Below are positions 1 to 7,784 of a DNA stretch of 64,000 bases, piece by piece. The stretch comes from VRUE01 sp963796705 (GTDB taxonomy: Bacteria > Actinomycetota > Thermoleophilia > Solirubrobacterales > 70-9): contig CAWCMK010000004.1 in assembly GCA_963796705.1 (NCBI GenBank), positions 1 to 64,000 of the forward strand, read 5' to 3'. The notes beneath the pieces were generated by a model that was not told where the DNA came from, did not search any database, and was given only the letters and a program-made list of their open reading frames with translations. How positions within the stretch are numbered: the stretch's first letter is position 1; every line of letters starts with the position of its first letter. The translations under genes and the position numbers were made by a program.

Positions 1-845
1 CGATGCCGAACTCCTCTGCGTTCGGCACCACCAGAGCCTGTGCCCGCGAATACAGTTCGGCCAGCTCCAGGTCGTCGACACGGCCGAGAAACTCGGCAGT
101 TCCTCTGGTTCCGCCGTATGCGGCCTCGAGCCGGGTCCGGTCGGGCCCCTCCCCCACCACCCGAAGCTTCACGCCGGCGCGCCTCGCACCCTCGAGGGCC
201 AGTTCGACCTTCTTGTGGCGGACCAGCTCGGTTACGACGAGGAACCAAGCCTCAGGTCGAGCCGGGTGGAACCTCTCGATTTCGACCGGCGGATGAATTA
301 CATCTGAAGAGCGGCCCCAGTACCTCTCGATCCGCTCCTGCGTGATCACCGAATTCGCCACGTAGTGCGTCACCCGGCGAGAGGCCATGCGGTCGATATC
401 CCGGATCCCGGCGAGCACCCGATTTACGACCGGCCTCAGGGGTGCCGCCACCTCACCGAGCGCACGGTCGCACTCGAACCACGCGTAGCGGAACGGGCTG
501 TGGCAGTAGCAGACATGGCGAGCGCGGCTTCCCGCCAGGACTCCGTGGGCGAAGGCGCTGCTGCTCGAGATCACCAGATCGTAGCCCTCAACCTCCAGGG
601 AACGTGCCGCCCGCGGGAAGACGGGCAGGAGGCGTCGGAACCCGCCTTGCCTTACTCGCAGCTTCTGCAGGTATGAGGTGTGGACCTTGCGATCCGGTAA
701 AGCGCCCCTCGGTTCCCTCCTCGTCGTAGAGCAGGGTGTAGATCGGCGCCTCGGGCCAGCACTCCGCGATCGCACTGAAGGTCCGCTCAGCACCACGGTT
801 GACGAGGAGATAGTCGTGAACCAGCGCGATGGAGGGAGGACTCAC
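1..845 (-). CDS. Glycosyltransferase family 4 protein (partial, one frameshift)
   Basis: The N-terminus MSPPSIALVHDYLLVNRGAE is a typical GT-B glycosyltransferase start (ALVHDYL, then GAER). After about 50 residues the frame breaks near position 693 and continues in another frame with YLQKLRVRQGGFRRLLPVFP, then SSSSAFAHGVL and CYCHSPFRYAW. These are standard family 4 motifs of the acceptor-side domain. The gene runs off the left edge before the C-terminal nucleotide-sugar domain is complete. It probably adds a sugar to a cell-surface polysaccharide. It lies downstream of the LuxR-like gene on the same strand. The single-base shift is more likely an assembly error than decay, because both halves are well conserved. 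Confidence 0.8.
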
Positions 846-862
846 GGAAAGCCCTGCGGAGC

Positions 863-1535
863 TTATGCGGTTGGGATCGTGAGGATCCCGAGCCCGGCGC
901 CCGATCGCGGATCGAGAATCACACTCGCCGCCTCATTGCGGGAAGAAACGCCAAGCTTGGCGAATGCCGAGGAGAGATGGCTCTTGACGGTGCTCTCTGC
1001 AAGGAAGAGCTTGGATGCTATTTCAGCGTTTGTTAGACCCATCACCACCAATCCCAGTATCTGCTTCTCTCGAGCGGTGAGGATCTTCTTATGGATTTCG
1101 CCACCGCGCGATTCCGGAACCGAGACCTGACCGACTCTCACGACCCGGATCACCGGGCCCAGCGCCGTCTTCAATTCGCTCACCGTGACCAGAGCGCGGA
1201 TGCCGGCGTCGAGCGCCTTGCGAAGCTCGCCGCTGCCCGACCGCTCGCAAATGAGCACGATGCTGGTCTCGCCGCTGGCACCCCGGACCTCGTTGACCAA
1301 CTTCAGCAACTCTCCGTTCGGCCGGCTACCGGTCAGGAGGAAGATTTCCGGCTTGGCCGCCCTGCAGGCCTCAACCGCCTCGCATCGGGTCCTCATGGGA
1401 GAAAAGGGTCGAGTGCCCCTCCTCGTCAAGGATGGTCCGAATTTCGGACTGCGGCAGCACGGAGGCCGTGTAGAGCCCAACCGTGGCTGCATCCGGACCC
1501 AGGCGTACAGCGGGAGTCGTTGTAGCCGTCGCCAT
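863..1535 (-). CDS. LuxR/NarL-type response regulator (one frameshift)
   Basis: The C-terminal 65 residues form a LuxR helix-turn-helix: LTAREKQILGLVVMGLTNAE followed by IASKLFLAESTVKSHLSSAF. The middle part (LVNEVRG, TSIVLICERSGSGELRKALD) resembles a receiver domain without an obvious phospho-acceptor context. An ATG at 1535 opens MATATTTPAVRLGPDAATVG, then VGLYTASVLPQSEIRTILDE. This leaves frame at about 1,385-1,400, just before EAVEACRAAKPEIFLL. I infer one gene of about 223 residues. It follows the RiPP maturation genes on the same strand and is a candidate regulator of them. That role is inferred from position only. Confidence 0.75.
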
Positions 1536-1591
1536 CGACTGAACAACGGATCGGAGCGGAGCCTGCTTTTGCGGTCTGGAACGTCGCCGCT

Positions 1592-2038
1592 TCAGATCAC
1601 AGTCAGCGGTGCGAATTCCCCATCGCCTGAAGGCAGTAGTGCGTCCCCCTCGTACTCGACCCAGGCATGGGCCGCGAACTCAGGATCAGTTCTAACTCCA
1701 ATCACCAAGGTCCCATCTCCTCCCCTTCGCACAAGAAGCGCCAGATAGACCAATGACCTGACCAGGCATCTCGAGTCGGACGGCAGCCGGGAAAGAACTC
1801 CCATCAACGCCCCGGAGAGTTGTGCCTGAACCTGGCGCGTCGGCGGCGCGGGGCTCGAAACGCTCCAGGAGCGAATTCGGTCCACTACCTCGGAGACCTC
1901 TCCCTGGCGCATCGCCCAGCGGATGCGACAATACGTAACCACGATCTCTCCTGTGAGTCGGAGCTTCGCGGGAAGGGACAAGGTCAGGCGAGTGGCTCGG
2001 TCAGCTCGATCAGTCCCCGATCGAGGAGTTCCTGGCAA
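1592..2038 (-). CDS. Lasso peptide B2-type transglutaminase-like leader protease
   Basis: The roughly 148-residue product ends with the layout of lasso B2 proteins: Cys at about residue 91 (RCLVRSLVYLALLVRRGG), then LVIGVR, and His at about 124 in AHAWVEYEG, followed by Asp. Cys, His and Asp form the catalytic triad of this transglutaminase-like family, which cleaves the leader from the precursor. The true start is uncertain. The reading frame overlaps the end of the PqqD-like gene, and the conserved part begins near LTLSLPAKLRLTGEIV, so a TTG or CTG around 1,980 is more plausible than the upstream ATG. Overlap with the B1 gene indicates translational coupling. Confidence 0.85.
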   Translation of the reverse strand: MPGTPRSGTDRADRATRLTLSLPAKLRLTGEIVVTYCRIRWAMRQGEVSEVVDRIRSWSVSSPAPPTRQVQAQLSGALMGVLSRLPSDSRCLVRSLVYLALLVRRGGDGTLVIGVRTDPEFAAHAWVEYEGDALLPSGDGEFAPLTVI

Positions 2039-2325
2039 ATCCTGCAGAGATCGCGCTGGATCTGGGCCGGCGAGGCGTCGTATTCCTCGGCGATTCGATC
2101 CGCCACCGCCCGGACCCGACCCAATTCGTCGAGCAGCTCGAGCATGTGACCGGCAACATGATTTAGGCCGTGGTATACACCGGCGTTGAGGTCCAGGACG
2201 ATCGTCTCTGCCGGGAAAGAGCGGCGCACCACGTTCTGGGGCACCCGAACCGTCGCGCCCATGTAGCGGACATCGATCTTGTCGCCAGCGCCCATAGTGT
2301 TGACGCCGGTGTTGACGCCGCTCAT
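1984..2325 (-). CDS. PqqD-like RiPP recognition protein (lasso B1)
   Basis: This 113-residue protein is of the PqqD fold. It has VPQNVVRRSFPAETIVLDL, then GVYHGLNHVAGHMLELL and a helical C-terminus RICQELLDRGLIEL. In lasso clusters this stand-alone domain binds the precursor leader and hands it to the B2 protease and the cyclase. The start ATG overlaps the stop of the upstream ABC transporter in ATGA style, and the stop lies inside the B2 gene, so transporter, B1 and B2 form one tight operon. The assignment rests on sequence pattern and context together. Confidence 0.88.
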   Translation of the reverse strand: MSGVNTGVNTMGAGDKIDVRYMGATVRVPQNVVRRSFPAETIVLDLNAGVYHGLNHVAGHMLELLDELGRVRAVADRIAEEYDASPAQIQRDLCRICQELLDRGLIELTEPLA

Positions 2326-4334
2326 GCCTGAGGAACGCCGATGCGTGTTGCGTTCTTTCGCGAGCCGTTTGCCGAGCTGTCGGGCAAATCGTCCAGATAG
2401 GCCGCGGCCTGGAGCGAGAACATCTCCGCGTAGTGCCCGTCGGCGGCCATAAGTTCAGGATGGCTGCCTTCTTCTATCAATCGGCCCTCGCGCAAGACGT
2501 AAATGCGATCAGCCGACCTGACGCTCGAGAAGCGATGCGAGACGAGTAGCACCGACCGGCCGCTCCACAGTTTTCGCATCTGTTGGAACAGCTCATACTC
2601 GGCCTTCGGGTCGAGTGAGGCGGTCGGCTCGTCGAGAACCAGGAAACCGCCACCTCGAAAGAATGCCCGCGCCAGGGCCAGGCGCTGCCACTGTCCAATC
2701 GAGAGATCGTGGCCATCCTTGAACTGGCGCCCCAACCGGGTCTCGTAGGCCTGTGGAAGGCGGCTCAGAAAGTCATGTGCGCCCGCCTGCTCAGCGGCGC
2801 CACGAACAGCGTTTAGCGTCGGGTTTCGACCGACCCGCCCGAGGCTTATATTCTCGGCCGCGCTCAGATAGTAATGTAGGAAGTCTTGGAAGACAACTGT
2901 CGTGCCGTGGCGCACGAGCTCTGGGTTAGCCTCAGTGCCATCTGCCGCAAGCCAAGAGATGCGCCCAACCTGGGGCTCGAACAGCTGGCAGATCAGCTTC
3001 ACAAGCGTAGTCTTCCCTGAGCCGTTTTCGCCGACCAGGGCAACAACTTCTCCAGGATCAATATGTATAGACACATCCTCAAGAACCGTGGTGCGCGTAT
3101 CTGGATAGCTAAAGCCCACATTCTCGACCCGCACACCGTTGAACTCTGGAACCAAGTTTGCCTCGGTGGTGTCAATCGGAGCAGCTGGTACTTCGGTCAA
3201 TCCGGCTTGCGAAGGGAGGAGGTTAAGAAAGGAAATATAATCGTCAACGAACATGCCCGATTCAACGACTTGGCCAACGCTGCTCATCATTCCGAACATG
3301 CGTGTCGATAGCTGCTGCATCGCTGCGCCAGCCGCCAACGCTGTGGCAACTTCGATGCGTCCAGTCGTGATTAGTACTGCGAGCGCCACCAAAGCCAACC
3401 CCATTCCGACCGATGTCGCCACAGTTCCGACCAGGGCGACACCTAGCCGCTGCCGCAAGAACTCGCGCATGCGGCGCAGACGCTCGGCGGTCAGCGAGTC
3501 ATAGCGCGCTTTCAGGAACCTAGCGGCCTCGAAGACTCGGATCTCTTTGGCGGCTTCCCGTCTGGTGAGCAGCTCAGCCAAATAGGCCATCTCCCGATTT
3601 GCAGGGGTCATAGCCCATTCGAAACTATAGGCGTGGCGACTGTTACGGATTGTCGCCAGCAATAGTGGTATGGCAGAGACGAGGACTAGCGGAACCAGGA
3701 GCGGTTCCATTACAAGCAAGGCAACGCCGATACCAGCGCTTGTCAAAAGGTTCATCGTTAATCCGCTAACGCTGCCAACCATCTGTACCGAGCGGGTGAT
3801 CGCAGAGGTTCGGGCGCGCTCAAGCTGATCGTAGAACTCAGAGCTCTCAAACGCTGCGAGATTGACGCGTGTGGCGATATCCAGTATCTGAGCAAGCGCA
3901 TGTCGAGCGACCAGCTCAGAAAGCAAGCGCTGGCGCTGTTCAGCGAGAGCCGTAAAGGTCCCCATAGCAATCATCGCCCCGATCAGAACTGCGAATCCCG
4001 GAACAAGAGCCGAGCTTGAGGCGCCAGCGGACTTGAGAACCAAGAGCTCCTGTAGCACATGCTGGGCCGCCAGCAGTTGGGCTGCCATCGCGAGGCCACT
4101 GCCTGCCTGCAATGCCATTGTCGCGCTCAGCTGCCGAGGACTAGCCCGCCAGGCAACTCGGAGCGCGCCCCATGTGAGCCGTGGAACTTCACGCCAAGTG
4201 CCGGAATTCCGCTCTGTAGACCGAAGGTCCCCGAGCTTGACCGTCTCTCCGATTAGGCCATCCGATCCGCTCATATCACGCCACCATTGCCAAAGCAACG
4301 AGGGGTCTGGGGAGCTTTTTGCAGTGCACCTCAT
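2322..4334 (-). CDS. ABC transporter, fused membrane and ATPase domains (probable RiPP exporter)
   Basis: The 670-residue half-transporter has about six membrane helices between residues 70 and 345, then an ATPase domain. Walker A is GENGSGKTT (435-443), the signature is LSIGQWQ (544-550), Walker B is FLVLDEP (564-570) and the switch His lies in LLVSHR near 600. In lasso clusters this protein exports the mature peptide and gives self-immunity. The start at 4334 lacks a clear ribosome site, and MSGSDG at 4274 is an alternative. Base composition is visibly less GC-rich than in flanking genes, which suggests lateral acquisition. A decayed transposase lies directly upstream and may have removed the native promoter. 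Confidence 0.9.
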   Translation of the reverse strand: MRCTAKSSPDPSLLWQWWRDMSGSDGLIGETVKLGDLRSTERNSGTWREVPRLTWGALRVAWRASPRQLSATMALQAGSGLAMAAQLLAAQHVLQELLVLKSAGASSSALVPGFAVLIGAMIAMGTFTALAEQRQRLLSELVARHALAQILDIATRVNLAAFESSEFYDQLERARTSAITRSVQMVGSVSGLTMNLLTSAGIGVALLVMEPLLVPLVLVSAIPLLLATIRNSRHAYSFEWAMTPANREMAYLAELLTRREAAKEIRVFEAARFLKARYDSLTAERLRRMREFLRQRLGVALVGTVATSVGMGLALVALAVLITTGRIEVATALAAGAAMQQLSTRMFGMMSSVGQVVESGMFVDDYISFLNLLPSQAGLTEVPAAPIDTTEANLVPEFNGVRVENVGFSYPDTRTTVLEDVSIHIDPGEVVALVGENGSGKTTLVKLICQLFEPQVGRISWLAADGTEANPELVRHGTTVVFQDFLHYYLSAAENISLGRVGRNPTLNAVRGAAEQAGAHDFLSRLPQAYETRLGRQFKDGHDLSIGQWQRLALARAFFRGGGFLVLDEPTASLDPKAEYELFQQMRKLWSGRSVLLVSHRFSSVRSADRIYVLREGRLIEEGSHPELMAADGHYAEMFSLQAAAYLDDLPDSSANGSRKNATRIGVPQA

Positions 4335-4369
4335 AGCGTTGAGAAAGGAGAAATTGGCCAGACGATGCT

Positions 4370-5120
4370 GAGTTGATCGCGCTGGCGCTCGCCCAGGCCA
4401 CAGGGGACCGCGCGGATCGCACGTTCCTGGACATGATCGCCTCCCGCCTGCCGGGTTGGTTCCCCCACCTGCCCGACCAAACCCAATACAACCGCCGCTT
4501 GCGTGATCTCGGCCCGCATCGTCATGGTCCAGTTGGGGCTGGCGGAGCAGATCGCATCCGGGGACGTCCGCCTCGCCGACGGACCTGATCGGCTACGCCG
4601 ACTACGCCGGCTGTGCCTCAAGAGTCATTTGGCGGCGAGGTCGACTACGGCTTCTGTTCCTCCTAGAGCGGCATTTGCGGGGTTGCGCCTGGTGCTCATC
4701 ACCGGCGAGCGGGGCGTCCCGCTGGGCTATGACCTTGTCGTGCCCGGGAAGGGCGAGCGCGAGCCGTTCTTCTGCCTTGCCAGGTTCAGCCCGACACCGT
4801 GCTCTTCGCCACAAGGGATTCTGTGGGCGAGTGCGATTGCACGATCGACCTGATCTCGGTCGCGCTGATCACCCCGTAGCGCCACCGGCTCGGCGAGATT
4901 TGCCGCCCGCCGAGGTCGCCAAGGCGAGCATCCGTCTCGTGATCGAGTCGCTGTCCGCCAACCCGAAGGCCAGATGCGACTCGAGGAGCATCTTGCCAAG
5001 ACGCTCCCCGTCTCGGCGCAACGGATCGCCCAGCGACTGCTGGCACTCACGCTCGGAATGTTCATGAGCGTCCTGCTCGGCCCGCCGCTGCACAGCCTGG
5101 TCGCCTACGACGGATGGTGA
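4370..5120 (+). pseudogene. Decayed IS982-like transposase
   Basis: Pieces in all three plus frames line up with one transposase in order: RLPGWFPHLPDQTQYNRRLR, then LVLITGERGVPLGYDLVVPG, KASIRLVIESL, and finally AQRIAQRLLALTLGMFMSVL ending in VAYDGW before the stop at 5118. These match the layout of IS982-family DDE transposases. At least five frame changes break it, so it is either long dead or hit by assembly errors. It sits between the RiPP precursor and the exporter and is transcribed against them. I could not recognise terminal repeats. Confidence 0.75.
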
Positions 5121-5478
5121 ACCCACATCAGGCCTCTGGACTGCGCAGCAGGCAGCTGCTGGTCATAGCGTCCCGCCAGCACCTGCCTAAAGCATGAGGG
5201 TCGCGCTGAGCTGGCGCCGGCTTGCCTGCCCGGAGCGCGCTTGCGAAAAGACGCGGAACCGGCTGCCAGCGGCTCTCAGCTGGTCCTTCGAGGCCAACTC
5301 GACGAAGCCGATTGACTCGCCGATCAGGACCACCCCCAGCTCAAAGCGCGGACTCTCCCGGTGTTCGCCGCTCTGCCGCGCTGCGGATTGTGTGCCCGAG
5401 AGCTACCCACCGAGGACCAACGGGTAGCTCAGAGCCCTTCTCGTGGCACTCAGCCGCACCCCGGAATCGGAAGCAATT
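5121..5478. other. Non-coding stretch after the transposase relic
   Basis: I see no convincing gene on either strand. The open frames here have no family signature and no ribosome site. It may hold the remaining right end of the insertion sequence and the transcript downstream of the precursor hairpin. Confidence 0.5.
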
Positions 5479-5512
5479 GTGGCCGAGGATCCTCTATCGG
5501 ACCCTCGGCCAC
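5479..5512 (-). terminator. Hairpin 12 nt downstream of the RiPP precursor (terminator/attenuator)
   Basis: On the transcribed strand a perfect 10-bp stem, GTGGCCGAGG paired with CCTCGGCCAC, closes a 14-nt loop. It is followed by AATTGCTTCC rather than a long U-run. Its place directly after the precursor stop fits the usual RiPP arrangement. There, a partial terminator lets the precursor mRNA exceed the mRNA for the maturation genes. Confidence 0.65.
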
Positions 5513-5524
5513 GAAGCTCTACTG

Positions 5525-5701
5525 CTAACCGTTAGGCGGGGGGCAGTAGCTGGGGACGTGGTATTCCGTGCCCACGAGCCCCGTTTGGCCCGTAAATGCG
5601 TCGGAAGCACTGCCGCACTTGTTGGTGCCGGATAGCGTCAGCTCCTTGACCGTGCCAAGGGTGACGATTTTTGGATCTGTATAGCTCTTTGGATCCGTCA
5701 T
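5525..5701 (-). CDS. Lasso-type RiPP precursor peptide (58 residues)
   Basis: The start ATG at 5701 is preceded by a strong ribosome site (GGAGGTGGG, about 8 nt upstream). Residues 7-22, YTDPKIVTLGTVKELT, fit the actinobacterial lasso leader pattern YxxPxLxxxGxxxxxT exactly, with Ile at the Leu position. In known precursors this Thr is the second-last leader residue, so the core would begin at Ser24: SGTNKCGSASDAF and so on, ending YCPPPNG. The core is long (about 35 residues) and has two Cys (29 and 53). It lacks an Asp or Glu at the usual ring positions 7-9; the first acidic residue is Asp34, core position 11. It lies among B1, B2, cyclase, kinase and exporter genes. Confidence 0.8.
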   Translation of the reverse strand: MTDPKSYTDPKIVTLGTVKELTLSGTNKCGSASDAFTGQTGLVGTEYHVPSYCPPPNG

Positions 5702-5768
5702 TTCGTACGTCCCACCTCCAGGGGTAGGGGTCTGAATCGTTGGCGCTGCAGCTAGAGTACGCGATGCG
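5702..5768. promoter_or_regulatory. Divergent promoter region between precursor and kinase genes
   Basis: Only 67 bp separate the start of the precursor (minus) from the start of the kinase-like gene (plus), so both must be driven from here or from inside the neighbouring gene. I see the precursor ribosome site at its left end, but no clear -35/-10 pair. Confidence 0.5.
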
Positions 5769-6648
5769 ATGGGGGTCGAAAGCCGCGGAGCGTACGGATT
5801 TCGTCTAGTCCCACCGAGCCACGAGCCAGAGCTTCCAGACCTCTCACCGCTGAACGGCGACGCCGTAAGCGTTGCGCTCGAGTGGCGCCACGCCGCCGTC
5901 CTCGTCGATCGAAACCAGGTCGGCGAGGACTGCGTAACGCTTGGGAGCAGGGGCACCTCGTTGCTTGAGGTCCACCGCCGACCCCCCTCGATAACGCTCG
6001 AGTTCCCCGAGCCGACAACCCCTGAGGCTCTCGTTCATCCGCTTTTGACCCTGCCGATCTCAATACTCGCACGCTGGCGCGGGGACCTGTCCCTTCATGC
6101 CGGAGGCTTCTTCGCCCACGGCAGCGCCTGGGGGGTGATCGGAGAAAGGGAAGCCGGCAAGAGCACGACGCTTGCAAAGCTTGCCGAGCGCGGCTTTCCC
6201 CTGCTTGCCGACGATCTCCTTGTCTTGGATCAATGCGTCGTCCGCGCCGGTCCCGCCTGCATCGACCTGCGTCCCGACGTGGCGAAACGCACCTCCGGGG
6301 CGCGCTTCGTCGGTGAGGTGGGCGAGAGACACCGCTACCGCCTCTCCACGCCTCCCGGACCCGCGCGGGCAAGCCTCGCCGGCTTCTTCCTCTTGGAGTG
6401 GGGCCAAGAACCCACCGTGCAAATCGAACTGCTTCAAAGTCGTGAGGTCCTTTCCGTCCTCTACCAGCAGGAGTACCTGGGGCACCTCGGGCCCGCGGAC
6501 CCCATGAAGATCCTCGAATCTGCTGGAAATCCCGATGTGGCGGGTGCGTCGTCCGCGTGGCTTGGACCACGCGGAGGCAACCCTCGAGCGGATCCTCCGG
6601 ATCACCGTTAGCTCGGCCGCGCGCTCGCCAGCCACGCGGCCTGAATAG
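5769..6648 (+). CDS. HPr-kinase-like protein of the RiPP cluster (frameshift near the 3' end)
   Basis: The P-loop GEREAGKST lies at residues 125-133, preceded by LSLHAGGF and followed by a Walker-B-like LADDLLVLD near 146-154. This is the HprK C-terminal kinase layout. HprK-like enzymes occur in lasso clusters and in one studied type phosphorylate the precursor's C-terminal Ser. Near 6,510 the frame shifts. The conserved end continues as LLEIPMWRVRRPRGLDHAEA then TLERILRITVSS, stopping at 6648. The start ATG at 5769 has only a weak ribosome site. The 3' end overlaps the convergent cyclase gene. The substrate is unknown, and this precursor ends in Gly, not Ser. Confidence 0.8.
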
Positions 6649-7784
6649 CGACCAGCACCCGCACGTCGGGAACTGGCGCAAGCCACTCGTGCCGCAGTGC
6701 CTCGGGTTCGATCAGCGAGCTGTCAAGTCCGGCCCCACTCCAGCGCTCAGCGAAGATGCGCATCTCGGGCCCGCAGAACACCTCGTTAAATACCGCCTTG
6801 CTTGCGCGGGCGGCAACAATTGGCGGCAGCAGATCGCCGAAGTAGCGCACCATCGCAACCTCGCGGCTAGCGAAGCCCTCGCGGGGGGCATCAGCGTATA
6901 CGGCGCGCACGTAGCGTGGATCAAAGAACGGCTCCACCAGGGCAACGTCAGCGTCTGCGGCCATTGCTCCAACGATCGCGTGCCCGAGCTCGAGGAAGCG
7001 GCTGTTCAGGTGATCCTCGAGCGCCTCGGCCCAGCTGCCCTCACGCTTCGTCACGAGCTCGGCGAAGCTGCGCTCGACCTGGCGCGCGGCAGCGGGCGCC
7101 AACCAGGGGAGGCGAAAATAACCGCGGTACAGCGACCAGCGAACCAAAGCCGCGCTGGGCACCAGCGAACGCACGAAGGGCTTGATGTCGGAACGGCGAG
7201 GCAGCGTGCGGCCGCGGCGAAGAAGGGCGATTCGGTGCTCGGGCCACGGTAGAAATAGCTCATCCCCGCCGTTGCCGGTCAGGAGCGAGCCTCCGGCGGC
7301 GGGCTCGAGCAGGAGCTTGAAGATGTGAGCGTTCGGCGGCCAGTGGACGCCATAGCGGCGCAGCACCCCAGTGGCGACCGGGCCCAGCGCGTCGAGCTCA
7401 TCATCTACATGCCGCTGACTCCAGTTCTCGAAGCCCAAGGTGGCGGATGATGAGTTCCTGCCAGTCCTCCTCTGAGGTGCGCGGGGCGCCTGGGAATCGC
7501 AGGGTGTGGGGGATCGGGTCCTCGAAGCCGTTCGCGCGAGCGACCTGGGTTGCTTTGGCGAGAATCGCCGCGGAGTCCCGCCCGCCGGAGAAGGCGACTA
7601 CCACTGGAGGCTGCTGCAAGGCCTGGAGCAGGATCTCCTCAAGCGTCTCTGCGGGCGGAGCGCTGGGCCGCGGGTCTACCTCAGTCGGCGGTGCCCGTCG
7701 TGGCCCGAAGGGCAGCCCGGAGCTGACCTCAAGCGGATCGAGCGGCGGAAGCCGTCGGGTCACTGCCTTGGCCCTTGCGATCAC
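6608..7784 (-). CDS. Asparagine-synthetase-like lasso cyclase, synthetase domain only (frameshift)
   Basis: The PP-loop ATP-pyrophosphatase motif VVVAFSGGRDSAAILAKA and the downstream LLTGNGGDELF are diagnostic of the asparagine synthetase C-terminal domain. The protein would be about 390 residues and starts near LPPLDPLEVSSGLPFG, so it lacks the N-terminal glutaminase domain normally found in lasso C proteins. An extra G in a GGG run near 7,437 breaks the frame inside RHLGFENWSQRHVDDEL. I choose GTG 7784 because it overlaps the expected stop of the sugar transferase (GTGA); GTG 7763 is an alternative. Predicted role: adenylates a side-chain carboxylate to close the macrolactam. Confidence 0.82.
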
